Below the pieces are notes generated by a model. The model was given only the letters and a program-made list of their open reading frames with translations. It had not been told where the DNA came from and made no database searches. The translations under genes were made by a program, and so were the position numbers. Below, in pieces: positions 1 through 11,599 of a stretch of DNA of 64,000 nt. Origin of the DNA: Tricholoma matsutake (lineage: Eukaryota > Basidiomycota > Agaricomycetes > Agaricales > Tricholomataceae). The stretch covers positions 13,648,337 to 13,712,336 of the forward strand of contig AP026538.1 of assembly GCA_026075535.2 (NCBI GenBank), in the 5' to 3' direction. Position 1 is the stretch's first letter. Every line of letters starts with the position of its first letter.

Positions 1-1249
1 CACCGCCTGGATCAAGGAAGCACGACGGGAATGGCGGGCAGCCACTGTAGCTGCACGCATGGACCCTGACCACACACCAGATCCGATGATCAATCATGAT
101 CATGACGTCATCACAGAACTATTCAACAACCTTGACCTTGGTGATCAGGCACATCAATTCCACGCCTTGATCTTGGAGATGGTAGATTTTGATCCCGAAT
201 CACTGGAATTTGAGGATGATCCTAAAACATGGGAGGAGGCTAGAAGTTCTGTTGATGCTGAGAGATAGAGAGAGGGTTATTTAGAAGAGTTGAAATTGCT
301 GAAAGACATGGGTGTTTACAAACTCATCCCCCGGGACGACGTACTGCAAGGGAAGCGAATCCGAAAAGGGAAACCAATTTTCCACATCAAGCGGGACGAG
401 ACTGGGAAAGCTGTTAGGTGGAAAGTACATCTGGTTTTCAAGGGTTTTGAACAGATCTATGGAAAGGACTACACCAAAACCACCTCACTGACAGCACGCA
501 TGGAATCATGGCGAATACTTTTACACCTGGCAGCCTCTCTTGGTTGGGAAGCACAACAAATTGATGTTAAAACTGCATTCCTCTATGGACTACTACCAGA
601 CAACGAAGTGCAATACATGCAACAACCAGCAGGTTTTGAGGAGTCTGGGAAGGAAGATTGGGTGTGGCAATTACAACGTGGATTGTATGGTATGAAGCAG
701 AGTGGGCATATATGGAACCAAACACTCAACGCTCAGATGATCAAATGGGGTTTCACTCGCCTATCTTGCGAGTCCTGCATTTATTACCGCAAATCTGACT
801 CAGGAATTATTATTGCAGCTGTCCATGTTGATGATTACCTGTCGATCGCCTACACAAAGGATGAAAACGAGCATTTCAAGACCCAAATGAAGAAAGTATG
901 GACTATTTCGGAACTGGGCACTGCACGCTTTATCGTCAGAATTGCTGTCACCTGGGACAGGGCTACTCGAACCGTCGCGCTCTCACAGACCACCTTGATT
1001 GATAAAATCACTGACCAGTTTGGACAGAACGATGCCCACCCAGTATCAGCACCCCTTGAACCCAGTTCCAAATTACGCTGAACAAATCGACAAGCCATGT
1101 CCACTGAGGACCAACTCCAACTCAGTAAACTTCCATACCATTCACTAGTAGGTTGCCTACTCTATTTGGCCATATCTACATGCCCCGACATTTCATATGC
1201 GGTTCAACAACTATCACAATATCTTGATTGTTATTCCTTCAAACACTGG
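1..1249 (+). pseudogene. Ty1/copia reverse transcriptase (RVT_2) fragment
   Basis: Reading frame 2 encodes the Ty1/copia-type reverse transcriptase that would copy element RNA into cDNA in the cytoplasmic particle. Visible landmarks are the opening block around 290-480 (MGVYKLIPR then KARWVxKG-like residues), the QIDVKTAFLYG block near 560-600, the LYGMKQSGHIWN block near 685-720, the catalytic HVDDY motif near 820-840, and the downstream YHSLVGCLLYLA block at 1138-1172. The frame is interrupted by TAG at 266-268 and TGA at 1079-1081 but continues in the same frame after both. It enters the window already open and is cut off at 1249 by the LTR of element A, so gag, protease, integrase and most of RNase H are missing. 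A dead fragment; family assignment is firm. Confidence 0.93.
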
Positions 1250-1650
1250 TGTTAGGGCGACACCCACTATCTGCTAGCTAAGACCATGCGGGTTCTCTCT
1301 ACAAAAGGGGGCGGGATCTGCGCGCGTGATGGGGAAATTGATGGTTTTGATGCAAGGGGTTATTAATAGGTAAGTTTGTTGAGATAGGCCTTTCACACCG
1401 AAAACATAGGTGGAATACCTAAGAGAACACACCTGGGGTCCCCTAGGCATATATTTAGGGTTTATATACTATGTTACATATATTGTACATTGTTGTTACC
1501 GACGCACTCATACATGTGCGTACATTTTGATGCGTGCGAAATAAAATTCTCATGCTATCAAAATGTAGTGTCATTTGGCGTCATGTAGCGTAATTCGACA
1601 TAATAAAATAAAAATGAAAGTTTATTAGGTAATGGGGTGGTTTCCTAACA
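1250..1650 (-). repeat. Family A 3' LTR (401 bp)
   Basis: Matches 7067-7468 over its whole length with scattered mostly C/T and G/A differences. In plus orientation it begins TGTTAGGGCGACACCC and ends TTTCCTAACA. Further copies or pieces lie at 8953-9155, 10887-11249, 14466-14685 with 15302-15326, and 24399-24529. Confidence 0.95.
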
Positions 1651-1666
1651 TTACCCCCCTTTTATG
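1651..1666 (-). promoter_or_regulatory. Family A polypurine tract
   Basis: On the minus strand the bases just before the 3' LTR are purine-rich (AAAAGGGGGGTAA). This is the expected primer site for plus-strand DNA synthesis. The family B and D tracts also contain a run of five or six G next to the LTR. Confidence 0.7.
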
Positions 1667-4600
1667 CCTTGACTTCCAGGCAAGAAAATATTATGTTTGT
1701 CCCCTCTGTGAAATTTTGGTAAGGCCGGAATTTCATCCCCTCATACACCATTCTCGCAATGCGATGCGGAGCATTCGGATTACGTTTAAAGAATTGGGCG
1801 ATCGCGTTATGTGCTCGCTTACAATTCTCTTTGGGTTCCCATGAATTATTTTTGTCGGTATAGTTTTTCCACTTTATTAAGAACTCCAATTTGTTCCATT
1901 GAAGATGTGAGTCTAGAATTTCTTCAACTATGTATTCTGGAGCACCTTCTACTATTATCAGAGGTTGCGGAGTAGTTTGTTGGCCAGGAATAGTGGGTGG
2001 ATGGTAAGGGCGTAGGCGGGATACGTTAATCTCGGGATCAATCTTAAATGATCGGGGTAATTTTAGCACTACCGCATTAGGCGAGATCACTTTAGAGATC
2101 GCATATGGGCCAACTTGTTTCTCCGTAAGTTTCTTTGAAGGTCGTGGAATATTCAGGTCCTTGGTACTTAGCCATACCAAGTCACCAACTTTGTACTCTG
2201 GAGCGCGTGCTCGAGTACAATCCGCGTGTCGCATCATGTCATCACGTGCTTTCTTCAATGCCGCCTCTGCTTCCTCTTGTACCCTTTGCATCTTAGATAC
2301 AAAATCTTCTACTGACTGTACTTTGACTTCCCTTCTGGGTTCTACTCCCATGCGAGGATGATATCCATAATTCGCAAAAAAGGGTGACATATGAGTAGCC
2401 AAATGGAATTTGTTATTGTGGGAAAATTCGGCAATTGCCAACCATTCGGGCCAGTCAGTTTGTCGGTAGTTGACAAACATACGTAGGTACTGCTCCAACT
2501 CCTGATTCATTCTCTCTGTCTGCCCATCAGTCTGTGGGTGATATGCCGTAGATAATTTAGTTTGAATTCCCAATATGTTGTTTAGTTCTCGTATAAACGC
2601 AGAAGCAAATTGTGGTCCACGATCGGAGATAACGGTATCAGGTAACCCATGTAACCGCCATACCTGATTTAGATAAAGGTGCGCCAAGCCCAATGATGAG
2701 GTTTCTGTAGTAGTAGGAATAATATGGACCTCCTTTGTAAAGTGGTCGCATACTACGAATATTGCATCATACCCTTGAGCCTCGGGTAATCCGGTAATAA
2801 AATCCACAGATATATCTCGCCACGGCGCTTTAGGTATAGGGTTCGGCATTAATTTTCCTGCAGGTTTCTCTGGAAATTTCTTCCCCCTCATGCACATATC
2901 ACATCCATCCACATACCCCAACACATACTTCGAAATTCCGGGCCACCAATAATTTCTCATTACTAATTCCAACGTCTTCCATCTTCCTGGGTGTCCAGCA
3001 ATCAGCATATTGTGATGTAACTGGACAATCTCCCTTCGCAAATCCTGATCCTTTGGTACATACACTTTTCCTCGAAACAACACCAACCCTTGTTCCTCAG
3101 CCCATTCGTCTCCTTTGATATTACTTTACTTCTCTCCCTTCAGAGCTTTCACGGCTTCCACTACTTCATTGTCCATTTCCGAGCATTGTCTAATTTTAGA
3201 CAACATTTCCGTTTCCGAGCTATCTATTAATAGATGCCCTTGATGCATAGTGCAAATGCGAAAGTATTCGGGTTTGAGTAAGGTAACATTTTTATTGTCC
3301 TCCTCCACCCCCCTTTTATGATCAATACGTCTGGATAAGGCATCTGCTTTCCTCATTAAGCTTCCTGCTTTATGGACCAAGTGAAAGTTGAAATGCGATA
3401 GGAATAGTGCCCAATGTGCTTGCCGGCGATTAAGCTTTTTAGCGGACATGAAGTATTGCAGATTTTGATGATCCGTCCAGATCTCAATTTGATGCGTACA
3501 TCCCTCCAAATAATGCCTCCACACCTCCAATGCTCGTATTATCCCCAACATCTCTTTGTCATGCACATCATAATTCCTCTCCACATCATTCAACCCTTTT
3601 GACAAGTATGCACAAGGATGCCATTTGTCATCTTTGCACAGCATTGATAATACCACTCCAGTAGCAAAATCGGATGCATCGGATTCCACTTGCAAAGGGC
3701 ATGTGAAATCTACTGGGGCTAATATTGGTCCCTCCACAAACTTCCTCTTCAACTCCTCAAACACTGTCTGCTGCTGCTCTCCCCACCTCCACACTACTCC
3801 CTTTTGCGTAAGGTTATGTAAGGGTGCGGCAATTTTAGAAAAATTGTGCACAAAGCGACGATAATAATTTGCGAGTCCCAAGAAGGCTTGAACCTCCTTG
3901 ACATGGGTGGGCGCAGGCCAATCTGTGATCGCCTGTACCTTGATCAGATCCATTTTGATCCCGTCAGGGCCAATCAATAATCCTAGGAACTCAATCTCGC
4001 TTGCCCCAAACACACACTTCTCTGGTTTCAAAAATAGATCATTCTCCACCAACCTCCGTAACACCTCCTGCACTATCGCCTCATGATTCTCTTCATCCTC
4101 CATGAATATCAGAATGTTGTCAATAAATATTATTACCATGCCTTTGTCTATTACGTCCTTGAAAATATCGTTCATCATATTTTGAAAGGTCGGGGGACTA
4201 TTAGTCATCCCAAAAAACATGACAAGCGGCTCAAAGGATCCTCAACGCGTGGCAAATGCAGCCTTCCACTCATCTCCTTTCTTTATTCGTACATTGTTGT
4301 ATCCCCATCATAAATCCAATTTTGTAAAGACCTTGGCTTTTCCCACCTTATCAATTATTTCTGAGATCAACAGCAGGGGGTACACGTTCTTCACTGTCCA
4401 CTCATTCAGATACCTATAATCGGTACACATCCTCTTCCTTTGGTCTTTTTTGGGCACGAAGAATATTGGTGATGTCTGCGGTGATTTTGAAGGTCATATG
4501 TATCCTTTGCGCAATTGCTTCTTCAGGAATGCATCCACTTCTTCTTGTTCCATCGGAGATAATGGATATACCTTTGACTTCTTCAGCACAAACCCTGGCT

Positions 4601-5462
4601 TCATCTCAATTGCATGATCCCATGGCTTCCGCACCAGCATTCACTCAGACTCCTTCTTTTGGAACACTGACAAATGTTCATGATACACCTTTGGCACCCA
4701 TTCCTCCACTGGCTTCTCCACCTTCACGATATTCTTGTCCCATGACTGTCCTCCACGAACTGCTCTAAAGGTTTGCTTCTGCTCTTCTTTCTCGATCATG
4801 ATCGGAACTTCCCCATTTGGCATTTCCTCATCCTCCACTTCCTCCATCGTAACAGAATACTTCCTCGGATGTTCTTTCTCTTTCTTTTTCCTTTTTTCTT
4901 TCTTCATCTTCCTCCCATACACATTACATTCCTTAGGACAATGAGTCATTTGTACTTTCCCAGTTTTCCAATCAATTTCAGGATTATGCTTCCGTAACCA
5001 TGGACATCCTATTATTAGATTGGTTTTCCCAAGATCGCACACTTCGAATACAGCTCGCTCCTGATGCTCCTGATACTTTAGTACCATAGTCACCTCCTCC
5101 TTGATAGTTCCTCCACGGTTGACTGTTCCATCAATATTGTACACCATTATAGGTTGCACCAGCTTGCATGTGTTAATACCATTTCTGGTAATTAAGGATC
5201 GATTAATAAATAATCCTGTAGCACCACTGTCAAGCAACACTTCCACATCAATAGCTGCATGCATGTCCACTGTCTTCAGTCCCACAGTCAAGGTGATTTC
5301 GGGTTCTATTCGCGCAGAGCAAATAAAGAATTTAGGGGTTTTCGGAAATGACATGTGACAATTTTCTTTGTTGCGTGATTCGCAACAGTTGTACTCCTCC
5401 TCGATTTCCTTTTCTGATTTACTCTGGGTTTCCTCGGATACTAATACATTGTAATGATTCTA
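1662..5462 (-). pseudogene. pol: Family A Pol (protease-RT-RNase H-integrase-chromodomain), multiple stops
   Basis: One continuous reading frame on the minus strand. Protease active site LLDSGATG lies near 5240. RT spans about 4620-3900, RNase H about 3700-3300 (ESDASDFATG and the HDKEML block), integrase zinc finger (H-H-C-C) about 3030-2890, and the DDE core about 2840-2440 with DFITGL, SDRGPQF and the GQTERMNQELEQ glutamate. A chromodomain near the C-terminus (EYIVEEILDS to FFKRNP) marks it as a chromovirus whose integrase tail would read chromatin marks. In-frame stops are TAG 5460-5462, TGA 4641-4643, 4494-4496, 4308-4310 and 4242-4244, and TAA 3126-3128. Each fits a C-to-T change from CAG, CGA or CAA. 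The RT catalytic box reads FIDN instead of YxDD (about 4121-4116). The integrase part from 3086 to 1662 is intact. Confidence 0.92.
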
Positions 5463-5482
5463 GGTCACCAATGGGGAAACCT

Positions 5483-6580
5483 TCACTGGGACTCTTCCAC
5501 AAAATTCTCCTGCTTGCCTTCCTCCTGCTTCACTTCCTCGATTGTAGCTCCCCTGATCTTTCTCTTCTGCTTGCAATACTTAGAAATGTGTCCTAACTGC
5601 CCACAGTTAAAACATTTAAGTGGGGCTTGTCTCCCCACTTGATCAACCTCCATTGCCTCTGCTGGTGCTGCTGACTCCATAACTATAGGTGTCACTGCCA
5701 TGGCTGGTGGCTGTGCCCTCAGAGCTTGCGCCTGAGGTGCCTTTCCTTTCTCAGACTTTCCTCCTGATGACTTTCCAAATTTACTACTTCCGTACATCAA
5801 CTTTGACTCCGCCTGTTCCTGCCGATATTGCCGGTCAAGGTGCATTGCCCAATTATACCACTCATCCAACTTCTCTGGCATAGAAGGTAGTCGGTAGATA
5901 GACTTGAATAAAGAGGGATTTAATCCTGCTTTCAAAAACTCTACCAACGCGGCTTCTCCCATGTCCGTTTGCGAAGCTTCTGCTTTGAACTGCAAAATAA
6001 ATTCATCCACCGTTAAGGAACCTTGGCGCATGGTCTTTAATTTAGCATTGGCTGTTGCCTTTGGATTAGGGTCTCCAAACTGTGCCTCCAATCTCTCCAG
6101 AAATTCCTTGAAGGTTGCAAATAGTTTATTTCCCACAGCAATTTGATTAATAGCCTCGTTTCTCCAGAACTGTGCTTTCCCCCCCTGAATGTATGAGAGA
6201 GCAAACATAATCCTAGACTCAGCTGTATGAAACTCGGGCTTCCTCCCATGGATGTACAATACTATAGAGCTGATGAAGGATTTTGTATTCTCCATGGTAC
6301 CATCAAAGATTTGTGGGGGCGTGTACTTAGGTAAGCGCGCTTTTCCATTTCCGGATTTCTCCACTGTCTCATCCTCCTGCGATATCCACTCCACCATCTC
6401 CTCCATCTCATCATCTCTTTCTCCTGTCATCTCTGGCTGTACTTCCACTTGTCTGGGCTGTGATGCTGCCAATACTGACACTAATTGCAACATTTGCGCT
6501 GTGAGCACATCAATTTTCGCCTCTAGTGCTGGTATGGGAACAGGATTAGGACCGGGATTAGAAGTTGAAGGTTCGGACAT
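5483..6580 (-). CDS. gag: Family A Gag
   Basis: A 365-residue structural protein that would form the retrotransposon particle and package RNA. The N-terminal third is Pro/Ser/Glu-rich and acidic, the middle (about residues 85-230) is the retrotransposon Gag fold with the YIQGGKAQFW block, and a single zinc knuckle CFNCGQLGHISKYC lies near residue 330. The ATG at 6580 is preceded by the untranslated leader after the 5' LTR. The frame is uninterrupted, unlike pol. It ends at 5483 while the pol frame already runs one base back, so expression of Gag-Pol would need a -1 shift. The second A copy (11600-12696) gives an independent alignment of the same protein. Confidence 0.9.
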   Translation of the reverse strand: MSEPSTSNPGPNPVPIPALEAKIDVLTAQMLQLVSVLAASQPRQVEVQPEMTGERDDEMEEMVEWISQEDETVEKSGNGKARLPKYTPPQIFDGTMENTKSFISSIVLYIHGRKPEFHTAESRIMFALSYIQGGKAQFWRNEAINQIAVGNKLFATFKEFLERLEAQFGDPNPKATANAKLKTMRQGSLTVDEFILQFKAEASQTDMGEAALVEFLKAGLNPSLFKSIYRLPSMPEKLDEWYNWAMHLDRQYRQEQAESKLMYGSSKFGKSSGGKSEKGKAPQAQALRAQPPAMAVTPIVMESAAPAEAMEVDQVGRQAPLKCFNCGQLGHISKYCKQKRKIRGATIEEVKQEEGKQENFVEESQ

Positions 6581-7066
6581 AATTGTAAAATCTGTGATGA
6601 ATCACTTCTTCGACAAATTCAAAATTTTACTTCGAGACCTCTCCAAACGTCTATGGGTCACGTGATAAGGTTCGTCGAGGTTCGTCAATGGTTCATTGTT
6701 CGTCGGGCGCCTATTTTGACACTTCAGATCAACAACCCTTCCAACAGTGCCTGATTTCGGAGATATCACTGAATTTGGCTTGTAACTAAAATAGTCGTCC
6801 GAATAGAGTGATGTAAATCGTAACTAAACCAGATCTGATCAGTTGTCTGGTTGCAGCTGTCCTAATGATGAGCGCTGCCTCTCGATCACTGGCAGTCGCA
6901 ATGTAAGGCGAGGCCTGGCATCGGCTTACAAAAGAAAAGGTAGATTACGTATATACAAGTACTTCCGGCTCGTGCCAAAAGGATGAGTAATCGGATGTGG
7001 TGCGGTGAAACAATGACATATGCGCAGGTAAGAGAAGGTGCACTGATATGGGAAGTTGTGTTCTTC

Positions 7067-7468
7067 TGTTAGGGCAACACCCACTATCTGCTAGCTAAGA
7101 CCATGCGGGTTCTCTCTACAAGAAGGGGGTGGGATCCGCACACGTGATGGGGAAGTTGATGGTTTTGATGCGAGGGGTTATTAATAGGTAAGTTTGTTGA
7201 GATAGGCCTTTCACACTGAAAACATAGGTGGAATACCTAAGAGAACACAACTGGGGTCCCCTAGGCATATATTTAGGGTTTATATACTATGTTGCATATA
7301 TTGTACATTGTTGTTACTGACGCACTTGTACATGCGCGTACATTTTGATGCGTGCAAAATAAAATTCTCACTCTATCAAAATGTAGCGTCATTTGGTGTC
7401 ATGTAGCGTAATTCGACATAATAAAATAAAAATGAAAGTTCATTAGGTAATGGGGTGGTTTCCTAACA
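7067..7468 (-). repeat. Family A 5' LTR (402 bp)
   Basis: Pair of the LTR at 1250-1650. Internal sequence starts at 7066 and reads GAAGAACACAACTTCCC on the minus strand; the same 17 bases follow the LTR of the second A copy at 11250. No TGG-type tRNA primer site is obvious next to the LTR. Confidence 0.94.
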
Positions 7469-8243
7469 GTGAAGAAAGCTTCATATTCCCACATCCAGTG
7501 TGCGGAATCTGTCGGGTCATTCAGACCAGGCTCAAACCAACTGAGAGCTGATCCCTTAAGATAAGAAAGGATGAATATGATCTTTTTCTCATCAGAGGAA
7601 AATACATGTGGACGGTCATGGAAATGAAGGTTGCAGGAGACTAGGAAGTCTCTAAGTTTCTTCGGATTGGCGCCATCAAAAGTGTCGGGGTTGTGACCTT
7701 TGATTTTCTCGGTCTTGGGTGCGTTATTCTGACAAAGGGTGCGGATACTCTCTGAGAGGTTGTAAAGGACATCTATGAACCTATCCCCTGGGTCAGGGTT
7801 TTCCCCCATGGGAGGTTGATCCTCTGGATCATTGGGATTGAGGTCACCCCCATGGCCGTCAGGACCACTAGGGTTGTTGGGTCTGCCGGGGGGTCCGTCC
7901 TCTAGACCAGGATCTTCCAACCCAAAGGGTTCAGGCTGGTTGATGCCCCCTACATACTCAAGGGGAGTTCTTGATCGAAATGGCGGAAGGGTGCGGGGCA
8001 TGGGTGGACATGAGATTGGCACTGATTGAGGGGGCTCCTGAGCCAATTTGTCAGAATATGTTTGAGGGTCTGGAAGACACTCTGAAAGTAGTGGCGGGTC
8101 GAGGGTCAGAAAGGGTGGATCGCTGGATTGCAGAGATCCCTGGGATAGTACTGGTGCATTGGGAATTTCTTGTTGTGCACTGGCCAGTCTCAGTAGGGGT
8201 CATAGAGAGGAATGGGACGAGTGAAGTGTGAGTTTGTATATAC
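7469..8243 (-). pseudogene. Family B Gag fragment, N-terminal part
   Basis: On the minus strand, residues corresponding to the N-terminal half of the family B Gag at 45393-46772 are recognisable: TPLEYVGGINQPEPFGLEDP, then GDRFIDVLYNLSESI, then FILSYLKGSALSWFEP. The frame is broken off at 7469 exactly where the family A LTR begins, in the middle of the block that reads MWDYEAF in the full-length copy. The rest of this Gag is not found on the other side of element A, so DNA has been lost. The fragment is contiguous with a family B 5' LTR at 8244-8952. Confidence 0.88.
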
Positions 8244-8952
8244 TGTTAAGAACTGATCCTGGAAGGTTCATCAGAATCCGATTGGACCCTGCGGGTGATG
8301 ATAGCGGAAGGTTGTCAGGTCATTGCAGATTCTGTGGGAGGGGAAACGGAAAGGACTTGGCTTCAGCTTGTAAGAAGCTGCGCCCCTCACCTTGTCTGGT
8401 GTCATAATTTCAAGTTGAAGGTTTGGAGGTAGGAGCAGGAAAGTGTGGGTAAATGCAGGAAGGAGTATGGAGGGATTTAGGTTAAGTTCAGATGATGAGG
8501 TTAGAACTTCAGAGGGAGACTAGAGGTCGAGTCAAATGGAGTTCAGACTCTTAGAGAACTGAGGTTGGAGTAGAAGGAGGTGTGGATTGGCAGATTAAAG
8601 TCGAGTCTATGTCAATATACGAACTGAGGAACACAAGGCGAAACTAACTAAGCTTAAATACTGTAGTCCAGAATAATGCGGAACAGGAATGAAGACTGTG
8701 GCAGTGTCTCGACTGCATAGATACATTACTAGTGGGAGCCGCACAGGAATCCATAGTCAAATTTGCAATAGAGACAGCAGCCATGGGAAGGCAGCCATGG
8801 ATGCTGTACAAGGCGGCCTGGTGCACAGCAGTGTGGGCAGTGCAAGGTGGCCGGGAACGAATTCGGGAGGAGTAGACAAATGTTGGGTTCAATGTGTGGA
8901 AAAGGGTCAGACAGATGCGGGTATCTGATCGGGCGAGGAATGGTTCTTGACA
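8244..8952 (-). repeat. Family B 5' LTR (709 bp)
   Basis: In minus orientation it begins TGTCAAGAACCATTCC and ends AGTTCTTAACA. It is homologous to the paired LTRs at 44658-45355 and 51688-52385 and to copies at 16259, 23800 and 24530. It is the 5' LTR of the Gag fragment at 7469-8243. Its outer end abuts a family A LTR piece at 8953. Confidence 0.9.
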
Positions 8953-9155
8953 GTAAACCTTAAATATACACCTAGGGGACCTCTTAGGTATTCCACCTAC
9001 ACTTGTGGTGTGAAATGCCTTTCTCAACCAGCTAATCTATAAATAACCCCTTGCATCAAAACCATCAATTCCCCCATCATGTGCACATCCCACTCCCTTC
9101 TTCTAGGGAGAACCCACATGGTCTTAGCTAGCAGACAGTGGGTGTCGCCTTAACA
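8953..9155 (+). repeat. Family A LTR fragment fused to family B LTR
   Basis: Contains the A-LTR blocks TTAGGTATTCCACCTACA, TTGCATCAAAACCATCAA and GGTCTTAGCTAGCAGA, and ends GTGTCGCCTTAACA. It starts immediately at the outer end of the B LTR, and the same A/B junction with near-identical flanking sequence recurs at 24529/24530. Confidence 0.85.
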
Positions 9156-10254
9156 CAAACGACATCTGTCATTCTTTGGTCCTGATGTGACTGGTTTGTG
9201 GCCATTAGTGGCATTAGTTGATGTGGGAGTGGGCATGGGAGTGGTGATGGTGGGTAGTGATGGAGGTGGTAGAGGTGTGAGGAAGGGCATTGTTGTTGAT
9301 GGTGGTCACTGCAAAGGATTAGGCATCAGAGCGGAGTTTTGAAAAACAACAAAAATGAAAAGTGAAAATGAAAGTGAAAATGATCATTTTTGTAAAAGTG
9401 AGGGCAGGGTTCAATTTTTCAAAAATGATCATTTTTAGGTTCATATTCATCTCATTCTCAAGTCCATTTTTGAAAAATGAGATTAAAAATGATATAAAAA
9501 ATGAGCTGAAAATGGCCTGAAAATGGCTACCATGAACAACCCTAATGTTTTCTGAGTGCAATATATTTTCCAGGTATCACCTGGCAGCTCGGCAAACACA
9601 ATTTGAAACTACAATGTTTCCAGATGCTATGGGAAGTCATCCGATTAGGGTTGCTGAAGTTCAGTTCAGTCCAGTTCTTGGCACTTTTTGCTGAACACTG
9701 AACTAAACTTCTACTACTTTTCCTGGACTAAACTGAGAACTGAACTGAACTGGAAAGAACTCCTTCTCAACAGCTAAGTGCTCAGTTTGAACTGGTGAAC
9801 CAAGTTCTTGTTTCTCTAAAATCATCTACAGTAACCTATCTATCAAATCTGAATAAATTGTGAAAGCAGCTATGTTTTCCAAGGATGGAGGGGCAGAGTT
9901 CACACCTTGTCATTTGGGTGGCCTGGACTTAGCAGTGTCACTAGTTTCTGAGATAAATACGATGCATACATATGAGTAAATTGTGACTGGAAGAATTTGC
10001 AGCTTTTGGGTGATTGGAAGGCAGCATGCTGGCACCTGACCCTACCCTGGAGGATAGATTTGGGAGCCATTTGCCACTGACCTTTTTGGTGGGGCTTTGT
10101 TCTTCAATCCTGGGAGAATATTGTTGTCACTATCTGATGTCCATTGAGCTAAGCTATTGGATCTTTTGGGGGTTAGTGAAGGTGATATGATGGCTCTTGT
10201 CACTAGGAGAGTTCAGCCACTGAAGCTCAGTCGCATCCTTGAGGGTGCCATCAC
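9156..10254. other. No gene recognised; low-complexity and transposon-end-like DNA
   Basis: No convincing protein or RNA gene. 9320-9560 is A-rich with repeated TGAAAATGA-type motifs and ends in TACCATGAACAACCCTA, which resembles one end of a hAT-type MITE, but no matching opposite end was found. 9645-9800 is dense in GAACTGAACT and CAGTTCAGT motifs, again like hAT subterminal repeats. The remainder looks like unique non-coding sequence. Confidence 0.5.
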
Positions 10255-10848
10255 TGTTCAATGCACAATCCCCTCCAGACAGGAGGCACCCCCTGACTCA
10301 TGCCTGAGGCATGTCCTTGACACCAGACACACCCACAACACATGCTGATGACATGCATCTGATCCCCTTCCCATGGAAGGCACCCTTGATGCATGGTGAC
10401 TCTGTGCACCCCCACACATGCTGTGATACTGCGACCCCTTGACATTGGATGCCTCATGCTAGGCATGAGGCTTATTGTTTCTATTCTTACTTGATACACA
10501 TCTATCTTTCCAATTGGACGATAAGGACCTCCCTCCTAGTATAAGTACTGCGACTCATAGTAGGGATGTCCTTAGTTTATATCTAGGCAATCTACAGCCT
10601 TAACCTGTGAACGCATAAACTTACTCGAAACTACTAATGAAGCCCCTTAGTATGTGAACTTACTTGAAACCACTAAGGAAGCCCCTTAGTGCATGAACCC
10701 CGACAACTCTACATAGAAGGCCTGCTAGAGTGCACTATCCATCTTACGTTGGACGCTCCAAGTAAGACTACTGCTGAACAACCCATTGAGGAAGCACCTT
10801 GTGGAATGACATCAACTAGATCAAGTGGTTCAGGCTTTGCCCTTAACA
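10255..10848 (+). repeat. Family C LTR remnant
   Basis: Homologous along its length to the solo LTR at 52414-53169: shared CCCCTCCAGACAGGAGGCAC, the CTCATGCTAGGCATGAGG palindrome, GGACCTCCCTCCTAGTATAA, and the end AGATCAAGTGGTT through CCCTTAACA. The first part is shortened and several internal pieces are missing. No target duplication could be identified. Confidence 0.8.
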
Positions 10849-10886
10849 CCAAGTCCTGAATCAAGAACCAGAATCATCCATCTGAG

Positions 10887-11249
10887 TGTTAGGAAACAGC
10901 CCCATTACCTAATAAAGCTTTATCTTATTTTATTTTATTATGTCAAATTATGCTACATGATGTTATATGCATGGGGTGTGAGAATTTTATTTTGCACCCA
11001 TCAACATTACATGCATGTATGTGCACATTGGTAGCAACAATGTTCAATATATGTAGCATAGTATATAAACCTCGAATACACCCCAGTTGTGTTCTCTTAG
11101 GTATCCATCTACATTTGTGGTGTGAAACACCTTTCTCAACCAACCACTCTATGAATACCTATCACATCAAAACCATCTGTGGATGCTGCCCTTCTTGTAG
11201 AGAGAACCTACATGGTCTTAGCTAGCAGATAGAGGGTGTCACCATAACA
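10887..11249 (+). repeat. Family A 5' LTR of copy 2
   Basis: Begins TGTTAGGAAACAGCCCC and ends GGGTGTCACCATAACA, the reverse-strand equivalent of the LTRs at 1250 and 7067. It is followed directly by GAAGAACACAACTTCCC as in copy 1. At 363 bp it is about 40 bp shorter than the other LTRs. Confidence 0.93.
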
Positions 11250-11599
11250 GAAGAACACAACTTCCCATATCAGTGTGCCTTCTTTTACTTGCACATACAT
11301 CATTGTTTCACACATCTGATTACTCAACCTTTTGACATGAGCCTAAAGTACTTGTTCATATGTAATCTACCTTTTCTTTTGTAAGCTGATGCCAGCCCTC
11401 ACCTTACATTGCAACTGCCAGTGATCAAGAGGCAGTGCTCATCATTAGGACAGCTGCAACCAGACAACCATTTGGATCTGGTTTAGTTACAATTTACATT
11501 ACTCTATTCAGACAACTATTTTAGTTACAAGCCAAATTTGGATAACTCCAAGATCAGGCACCTTAGCCAAAGAAGTGATTCATCACAGATCTATCTGTT

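Larger units (their letters stand above)
1250..7468 (-). mobile_element. Family A Ty3/gypsy chromovirus, full length, degenerate
   Basis: A 6.2-kb LTR retrotransposon lies on the minus strand: 5' LTR 7067-7468, gag, pol (protease, RT, RNase H, integrase, chromodomain), 3' LTR 1250-1650. The LTRs begin TGTTAGG and end CCTAACA in element orientation. A purine tract (AAAAGGGGGGTAA, minus strand) sits at about 1651-1664, directly before the 3' LTR. The flanks are ACTGG on the left (copia) and GTGAA on the right (a family B gag), so there is no target-site duplication. This suggests the present ends come from recombination rather than one clean insertion. The integrase frame is long and intact, but pol has six stops and the RT catalytic motif is damaged, so this copy cannot be autonomous. 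Confidence 0.93.

Noticed and set aside
9320..9560. Complete hAT MITE
   Set aside because: Only one plausible end (TACCATGAACAACCCTA) is visible; no matching opposite end or 8-bp duplication.
10955..11225. 91-codon plus-strand frame
   Set aside because: Lies within the family A LTR and corresponds to non-coding LTR sequence in the other copies.
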